Assembly: GCF_900102815.1 (NCBI RefSeq)
Contig: NZ_FNGF01000001.1
Location: 579,443 to 643,442, forward strand
Direction of reading: 5' to 3'
Origin: Glycomyces sambucus
GTDB lineage: Bacteria > Actinomycetota > Actinomycetes > Mycobacteriales > Micromonosporaceae
Length of the DNA stretch: 64,000 nt
Below the pieces are notes generated by a model, which was not told the origin of the DNA, ran no database searches, and saw only the letters and a list, made by a program, of their open reading frames with translations. Below, in pieces: positions 32,314 to 39,911 of this stretch (position 1 is its first letter; every line of letters starts with the position of its first letter). Made by a program: the position numbers and the translations under genes.

Positions 32314-33464
32314 GTCGAGTACGCCGAGTTCTCGTGGACGTAGTCGTGCGACAGGTCGTTGGTCCAGATCGTGGCCGCGGCGGCGCCGTAGTGGAGCTCG
32401 ATGTCGATCGCGACGTCGCGGCCCTTGAGGTCGACGAGGTCGCGGCTCTCCCCGGCGGCGCCGGCCCGGCAGATCCACACGCCGTTGACGGCGACGTCGA
32501 CCGCGTCGGCGTCGAAGGGCGCCTTGGCGGTGCCGACGGCGGCGAGGATGCGGCCCCAGTTCGGGTCGGAGCCGAACAGGGCGGTCTTGACGAGGCTGTC
32601 GCGGGCGACGATCCGGGCGACCTCGACGGCGTCGTCCTCGGTCTCGGCGCCCGAGACGGTGATCGCGACGTCCTTGGTGGAGCCCTCGGCGTCGGAGAGG
32701 AGCTGGTGCGCGAGGTCCTTGCACAGGGCGGTGACCGCGGAGATGAACTCGTCGGCCTCGGCCTGGACGCCGGAGGCGCCCGAGGCGAGCAGGAGCACGG
32801 TGTCGTTGGTCGACATCGAGCCGTCGGAGTCGAGCCGGTCGAAGGAGTACCGGCAGGCGGTGCCGAGCGCGGTGTCGGCGAGCGGGGCGTCGACGACCGC
32901 GTCGGTGGTGAGGACGACGAGCATGGTCGCCAGGCCGGGGGCGAGCATGCCCGCGCCCTTGGCGATGCCGCCGACGGTCCAGCCCGCGGGGCTGGTGACG
33001 GCGGCGTTCTTGGCGACGGTGTCGGTGGTCATGATCGCGGTGGCGGCGTCGGGGCCGCCGTCGGCGCTGAGGGCCTTCGCGGCGGCTTCGACGCCGGGCA
33101 GGAGCTTGTCCATGGGGAGCCGCTCGCCGATGAGCCCGGTCGAGCAGACCGCGACCTCGACGGCGCCGCAGCCGAGGACCTCGGCGGTCTTCTCGGCGGT
33201 GGCGTGGGTGTCCTGGAAGCCCTCGGGGCCGGTGCAGGCGTTGGCGCCGCCGGAGTTGAGGACCACGGCCTTGAGCGCGCCGGTGGTGAGGACCTGCTGG
33301 GACCACTTGACCGGGGCGGCCTTGACGCGGTTGCCGGTGAACCGGCCCGCGGCGACCTGGAGCGGGCCGTCGTTGACGACCAGGGCGATGTCGGGCTTGC
33401 CGGAGGCTTTGAGCCCGGCGGTGGCGCCGGACGCCTGGAAGCCCTTCGGGGTCGTGATGGTCAC
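32310..33464 (-). CDS. argJ: Bifunctional ornithine acetyltransferase / N-acetylglutamate synthase
   Basis: A 384-residue ArgJ, which recycles the acetyl group from acetylornithine to glutamate and in many species can also use acetyl-CoA. The self-cleavage site appears in [14 protein letters not shown], with the Thr that becomes the N-terminal nucleophile of the beta chain. The start is GTG 33464, overlapping the argC stop as GTGA. No separate argA-like synthase is in the window, consistent with a cyclic pathway. Confidence 0.97.
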
Positions 33465-34474
33465 GGCGCGACTCCGTTCACGGTGAGGCCGGCGGCCTCG
33501 GGGAGGCCGAGCATGAGGTTCGCGCACTGCACGACCTGCGCGGCCGCGCCTTTGCCGAGGTTGTCGATGGCGGCGGTGACGATGATCCGGCCCGAGTCCT
33601 TGTCGACCGTGCCCTGGAGCTGGACGGCGTTGGTGCCGAAGACCGAGGCGGTCGCGGGCCACTGGCCCTCGCGCAGGACGTGCACGAAGTGCTCGCCGTC
33701 GTACGCCTTGCCGAGCGCGGCCCGCACGTCGGCGGCGGTGACCTCGGCGGCGGGCTTGGCGGTGACGGTGGAGAGGATGCCGCGGGGCATCGGGGCGAGC
33801 AGCGGGGTCATGGAGACCGAGGCGGCGCCGCTGGCCTGCTTGATCTCGGGGACGTGCTGGTGGGCGCCGACCTTGTAGGCGCTGATGGAGCCGGAGACCT
33901 CGGAGGCGAGGAGGTTCTTCTTGGGGGCGTTGCCGGCGCCGGAGGTGCCGGAGGCGGCCACGACGACGACGTCCTCGGGCGAGGCGATCCCGGCGTCGAG
34001 GAGCGGGCGCAGCGCGAGGATGGTGGCGACGGCGTAGCAGCCGGTCGCGGCGACCCGGTCGGCCGCGGCGATCCTCTCGCGCTGGCCGGGGAGCTCGGGG
34101 AGGCCGTAGGTCCAGGTCCCGGCGTGGGGGCCCGCGTAGTAGGACTCCCACTCGGCGGCGTTCTCGAGCCGGTGGTCGGCGCCGAGGTCGACGATCTTCT
34201 GCCCGGCGGGGAGCTGGGCGGCGAGCGCGGCGGACTGGCCGTGCGGGAGGGTCATGACGACGAGGTCGGCGTCGGCGAACGCCTCCGGGGCGGTCGGGGT
34301 GAAGCGTCGGTCGCCGTACGCGGAGAGGTGGGGGTGGACTGCGGTGATGTACTCACCGGCGTTGCTGTGCGCGCCCGCGGCGACGACGTCGAGCTGCGGG
34401 TGGTCGGCGAGCAGCCGCAGCACCTCGCCTCCCGCGTAGCCGCTGGCTCCCGCCACGGCGACCTTGAACGTCAC
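33461..34474 (-). CDS. argC: N-acetyl-gamma-glutamyl-phosphate reductase
   Basis: A 337-residue NADPH-dependent reductase making the semialdehyde. The dinucleotide motif [11 protein letters not shown] is at residues 7-17, and the catalytic Cys lies in [12 protein letters not shown] (about residue 149). First gene of the operon. The start is GTG 34474 with GGAGG about 7 bases upstream. The promoter directly upstream is covered by two ARG boxes, so it should be repressed when arginine is abundant. Confidence 0.98.
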   Translation of the reverse strand: MTFKVAVAGASGYAGGEVLRLLADHPQLDVVAAGAHSNAGEYITAVHPHLSAYGDRRFTPTAPEAFADADLVVMTLPHGQSAALAAQLPAGQKIVDLGADHRLENAAEWESYYAGPHAGTWTYGLPELPGQRERIAAADRVAATGCYAVATILALRPLLDAGIASPEDVVVVAASGTSGAGNAPKKNLLASEVSGSISAYKVGAHQHVPEIKQASGAASVSMTPLLAPMPRGILSTVTAKPAAEVTAADVRAALGKAYDGEHFVHVLREGQWPATASVFGTNAVQLQGTVDKDSGRIIVTAAIDNLGKGAAAQVVQCANLMLGLPEAAGLTVNGVAP

Positions 34475-34489
34475 TGGAAACCTCCGTCT

Positions 34490-34524
34490 TGAATGACTAT
34501 GCAGCGAACTGTATCAGCATTCAA
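34490..34524 (-). promoter_or_regulatory. arg operon promoter with two ARG boxes
   Basis: On the minus strand, TTGAAT (34519-34524) and CATAGT (34496-34501) are 17 bases apart and form a good promoter. Two 5-4-5 imperfect inverted repeats of the ARG-box type cover it: TGAAT-GACT-ATGCA (34490-34503) and TGTAT-CAGC-ATTCA (34510-34523). Their centres are 20 bases apart, the spacing expected for one ArgR hexamer. Confidence 0.85.
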
Positions 34525-34633
34525 CGACGAAGCGACAGCGAAATTCCGCGTGTTGGGATGTGACTATCGCCCACATTCGTGGACTCTGCGGCGGGCGCGG
34601 ACGAGCGTCGGTCTCCGAGGCCCCGCCCCGGCC

Positions 34634-35290
34634 TCAGCGCCCCTGTTCACGCGCATAGATCGCGGCCTGGACCCGGCTCGCCAGCCCCAGCTTCGCGAGT
34701 ACCCGCGTGACGTGCGATTTCACCGTGGCCTCGGCCATACCGAGCTCGGCGGCGATCTCGGCGTTCGACATGCCCTCGCCGATGAGCGCCAGCACCTCGG
34801 TCTCGCGCGGCGTCAGGTTCGCGACCCCCGCGCCGTCGACCTCGATCGGCGCGTACGCCGGGCGCGAGCGCGCGAACTCGGCGATGAGGCCCCGGGTGAC
34901 CGCGGGCGAGATGAGCCCGTCGCCGCGCGCGATCGTGCGCACCGCCTCCACCAGGGTCTCGGCGTCGGCGTCCTTGAGCAGGAACCCGCTCGCCCCGGCG
35001 CGGAGCGCGTCGAAGACGTTCGCGTCGTCGCCGTAGGAGGTGAGGACCAGCACGTCGGCGGTGCCGCGCAGCTCGGCCGCCGCCGCGATGCCGTCCTTGC
35101 GGGGCATCCGGATGTCCATGACCACCACGTCGGGGCGCAACTCCCGCGCCAGCGCGACCGCCTCGACCCCGTCGGCGGCCTCGCCGACCACCTCGATGCC
35201 GCCCTCGCCCTCGGCGTTCGCGCTCTCCAGCAGCATGCGCAGTCCGGCGCGCACGGCCGCGTGGTCGTCGGCCAGCAGGACACGGGTCAT
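34634..35290 (-). CDS. NarL/LuxR-type response regulator
   Basis: A 218-residue regulator. The receiver domain has its phosphorylation site in VVVMDIRMPRKDG (about Asp58) and GFLLKDAD carries the conserved Lys. The LuxR helix-turn-helix with LTPRETEVLALIGEGMSNAEIA spans about 145-205. It is translated from an ATG overlapping the kinase stop (ATGA), so kinase and regulator form one unit. Targets are unknown; the adjacent genes are small membrane proteins. Confidence 0.95.
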   Translation of the reverse strand: MTRVLLADDHAAVRAGLRMLLESANAEGEGGIEVVGEAADGVEAVALARELRPDVVVMDIRMPRKDGIAAAAELRGTADVLVLTSYGDDANVFDALRAGASGFLLKDADAETLVEAVRTIARGDGLISPAVTRGLIAEFARSRPAYAPIEVDGAGVANLTPRETEVLALIGEGMSNAEIAAELGMAEATVKSHVTRVLAKLGLASRVQAAIYAREQGR

Positions 35291-36495
35291 CGCTCACTCC
35301 AAGAGGTCGGATCGGTGGGTTCAGTGGACGCGTCGGCGACGATCGCGGTCGGGATCTCGGCCCGGACGGCCCACTTGCCGCCGTCCGGCCCGGCGCTCAC
35401 CCTGCCGCCGAGGAGGCGCACCCGCTCGGTCATGCCGACCAGGCCCGACCCCGCGCCGGGGACGGCCGCCTTCCCGTCCCCGAGGGCGTTCACCACGGTC
35501 ACGACGAGCGTCCCCGGCGCGAACCGGACGGTCGCCTCGGCGTCGCAGCCGTGCTTGAGCGCGTTCGTCAGCGCCTCCTGCACGACCCGGTACGCGGTCA
35601 GCTCGACCTCGCCGGGCAGGTCGCGCGCGGCGCCCTCGACGCGGAAGTCCACCGCGAGGCCGACCGCGCGCATCCGCTCGGCCAGCTCGGGGATCTGGTC
35701 GATCCGGAACGACGCCAGCTCCTCCCCCTCGTCCCCCGCGCGCAGGATGCCGATGATGCGGCGCAGCTCGGCGAGCCCGTCCACACTGGAGGCGCGGATC
35801 GCCGCGATCGAGTCGCGGACCCTCTCGGAGTCGAGGTCCTTGCGGGACTGGAGGGCCGTGGACTGGAGCGCGATCGCCGAGAGGGAGTTCGCGACGGTGT
35901 CGTGCAGCTCCCGGGCCATGACGGTGCGCTCGCGCAGGACCGCCTCCCGGCGGCGCACGTCGGCCAGGCGCACCGCCTGCTCGGCGCGCTCGCGTTCGAG
36001 TTCGGCGCGGTCGTGGGCCTGGCGCACGATGATGCCGGTGGCGATCGGCGACAGGAGCACCACCGCGAGGATCGCGAGGGTCGTGATGACCGCGACCGTG
36101 TCGGCGCCTTCGAGGAAGGTGAGGCCGCCGAGGGCGAACACGCCGACCGCGATGGCCGGGGTCAGGACGCGGACGCCGCGCCGCGGCCCGTAGCGCGCGT
36201 ACGCGTACAGGTTGTCGGTGTACACGCAGATCGTCGCGAACGAGACGCCGATCGCGACCTCGGTGGTGAACCCGATCGTGCCCAGCGCGAGGCACAGGGC
36301 CGGGGACGCCCGGCGCACGACCACGCCGAGGCACGCGAGCCCGAACGGGATGAACCGGTATCCGACCGGCAGGTCGCGCATGTACGGCTCGAAGCTGCCG
36401 AGTCCGATCAGGACCGAGCCGATCGCGAAGAGGATCGCGGCGGCGACGAGGTCGCCCCTGCGGACGCGGCCGAGGAGGCCGGACGGACTGGTCAT
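35287..36495 (-). CDS. NarL-type sensor histidine kinase
   Basis: A 402-residue membrane kinase. Hydrophobic helices lie at about residues 15-155. A charged linker follows, then the HisKA_3 H box ARELHDTVANSLSAIALQ (His about residue 202) and an ATPase domain with EALTNALKHG and GSGLVGMTERV. It is a partner of the overlapping response regulator. The signal is unknown, since no large extracellular domain is present, which suggests membrane or intramembrane sensing. It is diverged from the other kinase in the window. Confidence 0.94.
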   Translation of the reverse strand: MTSPSGLLGRVRRGDLVAAAILFAIGSVLIGLGSFEPYMRDLPVGYRFIPFGLACLGVVVRRASPALCLALGTIGFTTEVAIGVSFATICVYTDNLYAYARYGPRRGVRVLTPAIAVGVFALGGLTFLEGADTVAVITTLAILAVVLLSPIATGIIVRQAHDRAELERERAEQAVRLADVRRREAVLRERTVMARELHDTVANSLSAIALQSTALQSRKDLDSERVRDSIAAIRASSVDGLAELRRIIGILRAGDEGEELASFRIDQIPELAERMRAVGLAVDFRVEGAARDLPGEVELTAYRVVQEALTNALKHGCDAEATVRFAPGTLVVTVVNALGDGKAAVPGAGSGLVGMTERVRLLGGRVSAGPDGGKWAVRAEIPTAIVADASTEPTDPTSWSER

Positions 36496-36610
36496 GCCCC
36501 CATCCCATCACGCCGCCGGGCCGGCGGCCTCAGTCCCGGAGGGGAGCCGGTCTCCGACTTTGGTCGCACCCAGCGCGCCCCACCGGACCCGGAAGGTTCA
36601 TCATGTTCGG

Positions 36611-37018
36611 GTGACTCAGGTGAACCCTCCCCAGTTCCGGCCCGAATGGGAACGGTACAGCGGCGTGCTCCGCAACCTCGTGATGGCCAACTCGTTCCTC
36701 GCGCTCGTGCTCGAACTGGCGCTCTTCGTCTTCGTCGCCTGGTGGGCCCTCGCGCTCGACCACGCGCTCTGGACGCGGCTGCTCGTCGCCGTCGCCGCCG
36801 TCGGCGCGCTCGTCGCCCTCTGGGGCGCGTTCGCGGCCCCCAAGGCACGCGTGCCGCTCCCGACCGCCGGGACCATCGCGGTCAAGGCCGTCGCGTTCGG
36901 CGCGGGCGCGCTGGCGCTGTGGGGCCTGGACCTGCCGGCCGCGGCGATCGCGTTCGCCGTCCTCGCCGCCGCGAACACGGCGGCCGTCACCTACTTCAGG
37001 CGAGACCGAGCAGCGTGA
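36611..37018 (+). CDS. YrdB/DUF2568 family small membrane protein
   Basis: A 135-residue protein with four hydrophobic helices (about residues 22-45, 50-68, 78-97 and 103-120) after a short polar start VTQVNPPQFRPEWERYSGV. It resembles the YrdB/DUF2568 group of unknown function. GTG 36611 lies 6 bases after CATCAT, a -10-like box, and GTG 36620 is an alternative start. The 3' end overlaps the convergent DUF4190 gene by 23 bases. Confidence 0.72.
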   Translation: MTQVNPPQFRPEWERYSGVLRNLVMANSFLALVLELALFVFVAWWALALDHALWTRLLVAVAAVGALVALWGAFAAPKARVPLPTAGTIAVKAVAFGAGALALWGLDLPAAAIAFAVLAAANTAAVTYFRRDRAA

Positions 37019-37433
37019 GCACCACGGAGTAGTCCCAGGACGACGGGTCGTCGGTCGGCCAGTCCTCGATCTCGCCCACGATGGCGCCGAACATGCTGAC
37101 CCAGAAGACCGCGTACAGGATCCAGAACACGATCGAGGCGGTGCCGATCCACCCGAGGACGATCCCGGTGGTGGCGAAGCCGTCCCCGGCCTCGCCGGTC
37201 TCGGCGATCCGGCGCCGGGCGACCATCCCGAAGATGAGGCCCAGGACCCCGACCGGGTTGCAGACGCCGATGATGCCGAGGACCATCGCGGCGATCGCCA
37301 TCCCGTTGACCGGCCGCGGCGGCGGGTAGTAGCCGTACGGCGGCGGATAGGGTCCGACCACGTAGGGCGGCGGCGGCGCGGGCGCCGGCGGGTACCGCTG
37401 CGGTTCGGGGCTGGTCGGTTCGGGCGCGGACAT
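36996..37433 (-). CDS. DUF4190-like membrane protein with proline/tyrosine-rich N terminus
   Basis: A 145-residue protein. Residues 1-42 are a disordered Pro/Tyr/Gly stretch (YPPAPAPPPPYVVGPYPPPY). Two membrane helices follow, with the DUF4190 pattern NGMAIAAMVLGIIGV and GVLGLIFGMVARRRI, then a third helix and an acidic tail. Function is unknown; the family is common in actinobacteria. The start is ATG 37433 with GAGAGG 8 bases upstream. The last 23 bases overlap the convergent YrdB-like gene. Confidence 0.8.
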   Translation of the reverse strand: MSAPEPTSPEPQRYPPAPAPPPPYVVGPYPPPYGYYPPPRPVNGMAIAAMVLGIIGVCNPVGVLGLIFGMVARRRIAETGEAGDGFATTGIVLGWIGTASIVFWILYAVFWVSMFGAIVGEIEDWPTDDPSSWDYSVVLTLLGLA

Positions 37434-37466
37434 CACGGGCACCTCTCGGTCGTTCCTGGCACGACC

Positions 37467-38168
37467 TCAGCGTAAGGCGTCCTCGCCCGCCGCGGACTCC
37501 GCGACGGGAGGCGCGTCGAGCGCCTCGCGCAGCTCGCGCTCGCGGTCGAGCAGCGGCGTGCACGCGAACCACACCAGCGCGGCGACGGCCCAGCCGATCG
37601 CGGCCCCGCCGACGGTGTCGGTGAGCCAGTGGGCGTGCTGCCAGGTGCGCGCGCCCATCATGAGGACCGTCAGGAACACCGCGACGGGCCACCAGGTCCG
37701 CAGGTGCCGGGCGGGGATCCACACGACGGCGACGATGACGACGAACGCGGCCATGCGCGCGGCGTGCCCGGACGGGAACGCCCAGGACCCGGTCTCCACC
37801 ATGACGTCCAGTGGCCGGGGCCGCTCGCCGACGCGCTTGGCCAGGTCGACCACGAGCGCCGAGGCGGCCACGGCCGCGAGCGCGAACACGGCCGAGCGCC
37901 AGCGCCGCACGATGAGCAGGGCGACGACGGCGATCGCGAGCAGCGCCAGGCCCGGGTCGCCGCCGAGGCGGTTGAGGAGCTGCGCGAGCTGCCAGCGGAC
38001 GCCGTCGGCGGGGCCGCCGACGAGGCCGTTCCAGGAGTCGTCGAGGGCCTGCCAGGGCGGGGCGCCGGGGGCGAGGCGGATCCAGAGCGCGTCGCCGACG
38101 ACCGCCAACGGGACCAGGACCGCCAGCGCGAGTGCCGTGCGGGACTTCGGGAAGCCGTTGGGAGTCAT
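37467..38168 (-). CDS. PAP2 superfamily membrane phosphatase
   Basis: A 233-residue membrane protein with about six helices and the three PAP2 phosphatase motifs: KRVGERPRPLD, FPSGHAARMAA (the catalytic His) and RTWQHAHWLTDTVGGAAIGW. Such enzymes dephosphorylate lipid phosphates such as undecaprenyl pyrophosphate or phosphatidic acid at the outer membrane face. ATG 38168 lies 7 bases after TAGGAT, a -10-like box; an earlier ATG at 38177 overlaps that box and is less likely. It follows the transpeptidase-like gene by 30 bases. Confidence 0.9.
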   Translation of the reverse strand: MTPNGFPKSRTALALAVLVPLAVVGDALWIRLAPGAPPWQALDDSWNGLVGGPADGVRWQLAQLLNRLGGDPGLALLAIAVVALLIVRRWRSAVFALAAVAASALVVDLAKRVGERPRPLDVMVETGSWAFPSGHAARMAAFVVIVAVVWIPARHLRTWWPVAVFLTVLMMGARTWQHAHWLTDTVGGAAIGWAVAALVWFACTPLLDRERELREALDAPPVAESAAGEDALR

Positions 38169-38198
38169 GGGCAGCATCCTAGGGGCTCGGGGGCCGGG

Positions 38199-39740
38199 TC
38201 AGCAGAAGGGCCAGGTGGTGCATTCGCTGGTGGTCTCTTCGGGCTCCGATGTGGTCGGCTCCGGTTCCTCGGGCTCCGAGGTGGTGGGTTCGGGCTCCTC
38301 CGGCTCCTCCTCGGTGGGCTCCTCCTCGGCCTCGCTGGAGGACTCGGCCTCGCTCGGGGAGGTGGAGGCGCCGCACGCGGCGTCGTCCGGATTGGACCGG
38401 CAGTACTCGCCGGAGGGGTCCACCGAGCCGTCGTCGATGCCGCCGGTGAGGTCCTCGCCGGCTCCGGAGGCGCCGGGGAGGTCTTCGGCCTCGTAGCCGT
38501 TGGCCTCGATGGCGGTGTCGATGACGGTGCGCCACAGGGCGACGCCGCCTTCGCCCTCGCCGCCGCCGTTGGACCAGGCGGCGACGCTGAGCTGCGGTAT
38601 CGCGCCGACGAACCAGGACTCGGTGGTCTGGCCGTGGTAGTCGGCGGCCACGCCGAAGAAGTCGCGGTCCTCGATGGCCTCGCTCTCGCCGAGGCCGATG
38701 AACTGGAGGTCCTGCGCGGTGGTCTCGGCGAGGGCCCGGTCGGTGCGCACCCCTTGGCCGGGCTCGATCTCGCGGTCGCCCGAGTCGAGGACGGCGGCCA
38801 CGAAGTGGGTCTCGGCGTAGGTGCCGCCCGCGGCGATGGTGGCGTAGACGCTCGCCATGTCGACCACGGGCACGGGGTAGGTGCCGAGGTCGGCGGCGGT
38901 GAGCCCGGTGTAGTCCCCGGCGGCGAGGTCGCGCACGGCCCCGTCGGCGTCGGCGATCGCGGTGAGGCCCATGCCGTTCGCGGTGTCGAGGACGGTCTCC
39001 ACGCCGTACTCGCCCGCGACGGTGTCCATCGCGTCGCCGCGGCCTTCGCTGACGGCCTGCGCGAGCGTGACGTCGGCGTCCTCGTCGGCCCACCGCGACT
39101 CGATGGAGGCGCCCGCTTCGAGGGCGGTGGCGGCGGTGATCATGTCGAACACGGCCGAGGGCGGGTGCGGCGAGGCGGCGCCGACGAGGTCGGCGCCGGT
39201 GTCGGGGTCGGTGCCCGCGTAGCACAGGACCGCACCGGAACCGGGTTCGACGGCGACGACCCCGGCGCGGCCGGTGGTCTCCTCGGCGGCGTCCTGGAGG
39301 GCCTTGTCGAGGGTGAGGACGACCCGGTAGCCGTCGGGGCGGGCGTCCGCGTCGTAGAGCTGGTCGGGGGTGATCCCGTAGCGGGCTTCGAGTTCGGCGT
39401 AGACGCGGTCGGCGAGGGCGGTATGGGTGTCGGGGAAGTCGGCGGGGAGGGCGCGGCCGTCGTTGTAGAGGAGCGCGGCGTCCTCGGTGCCCGCGCCGTC
39501 GTCTCCGGGGAGGTTGCCGAGGACGATCGAGACGCCGACGGCGAGCACGAGTGCGGCGGCGCCGCCGACGGCGAGGTGCATCCTGGTGAACTGCATGTCG
39601 CGCAGGCGGGCGGGGATCGAGGTCGCCGCCCGGCGGGCGCCGCTGTACGCGAGGCCGGCCCGGTGGCTCCCGGGCGGTCCGCCTTCCGAGCCGGTCCGCC
39701 TCAGACGCCTGCCAACGCGAGAGGGGTTCCCGTTATTCAC
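38199..39740 (-). CDS. Penicillin-binding transpeptidase-like protein, apparently inactive
   Basis: A 513-residue protein: a basic cytoplasmic N terminus, one membrane helix (about 55-75), then a region matching the transpeptidase part of class A penicillin-binding proteins (VVLTLDKALQDAAEE, AGVVAVEPGSGAVLCYAG, MASVYATIAAGGTYAE, ESWFVGAIPQLSVAAW). There is no glycosyltransferase domain. The catalytic SxxK that should stand in PGSTFK is replaced by PPSAVFD, and the KTGTT expected before the WFVG segment is missing (VAADYHGQTTESW). It ends in a Glu/Pro/Thr/Ser repeat tail and a Cys-flanked CTTWPFC. GTG 39740 is 7 bases after TAAGGT. Likely a pseudoenzyme of cell-wall synthesis. Confidence 0.82.
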   Translation of the reverse strand: MNNGNPSRVGRRLRRTGSEGGPPGSHRAGLAYSGARRAATSIPARLRDMQFTRMHLAVGGAAALVLAVGVSIVLGNLPGDDGAGTEDAALLYNDGRALPADFPDTHTALADRVYAELEARYGITPDQLYDADARPDGYRVVLTLDKALQDAAEETTGRAGVVAVEPGSGAVLCYAGTDPDTGADLVGAASPHPPSAVFDMITAATALEAGASIESRWADEDADVTLAQAVSEGRGDAMDTVAGEYGVETVLDTANGMGLTAIADADGAVRDLAAGDYTGLTAADLGTYPVPVVDMASVYATIAAGGTYAETHFVAAVLDSGDREIEPGQGVRTDRALAETTAQDLQFIGLGESEAIEDRDFFGVAADYHGQTTESWFVGAIPQLSVAAWSNGGGEGEGGVALWRTVIDTAIEANGYEAEDLPGASGAGEDLTGGIDDGSVDPSGEYCRSNPDDAACGASTSPSEAESSSEAEEEPTEEEPEEPEPTTSEPEEPEPTTSEPEETTSECTTWPFC

Positions 39741-39827
39741 ACCACGTACCTTAAAAGGCGCGGACCATGCGACATGCCGCGGCTCCGGCTTTATGCCGAA
39801 ATCACCGTCGAAACGAACACGCGGTAA

Positions 39828-39859
39828 GGGCGCGGTGCCACCGTGGTGACACCGCGCCC
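39828..39859 (-). terminator. Terminator after pheT
   Basis: A 10-bp perfect GC stem (39828-39837 with 39850-39859) with further pairing in the loop lies 50 bases beyond the pheT stop on the minus strand. Confidence 0.75.
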
Positions 39860-39911
39860 CGTCGTTCGCTCTCCGTTCGCCGTTCGCGCGGTCTCCGACT
39901 CGCGCGGACCG

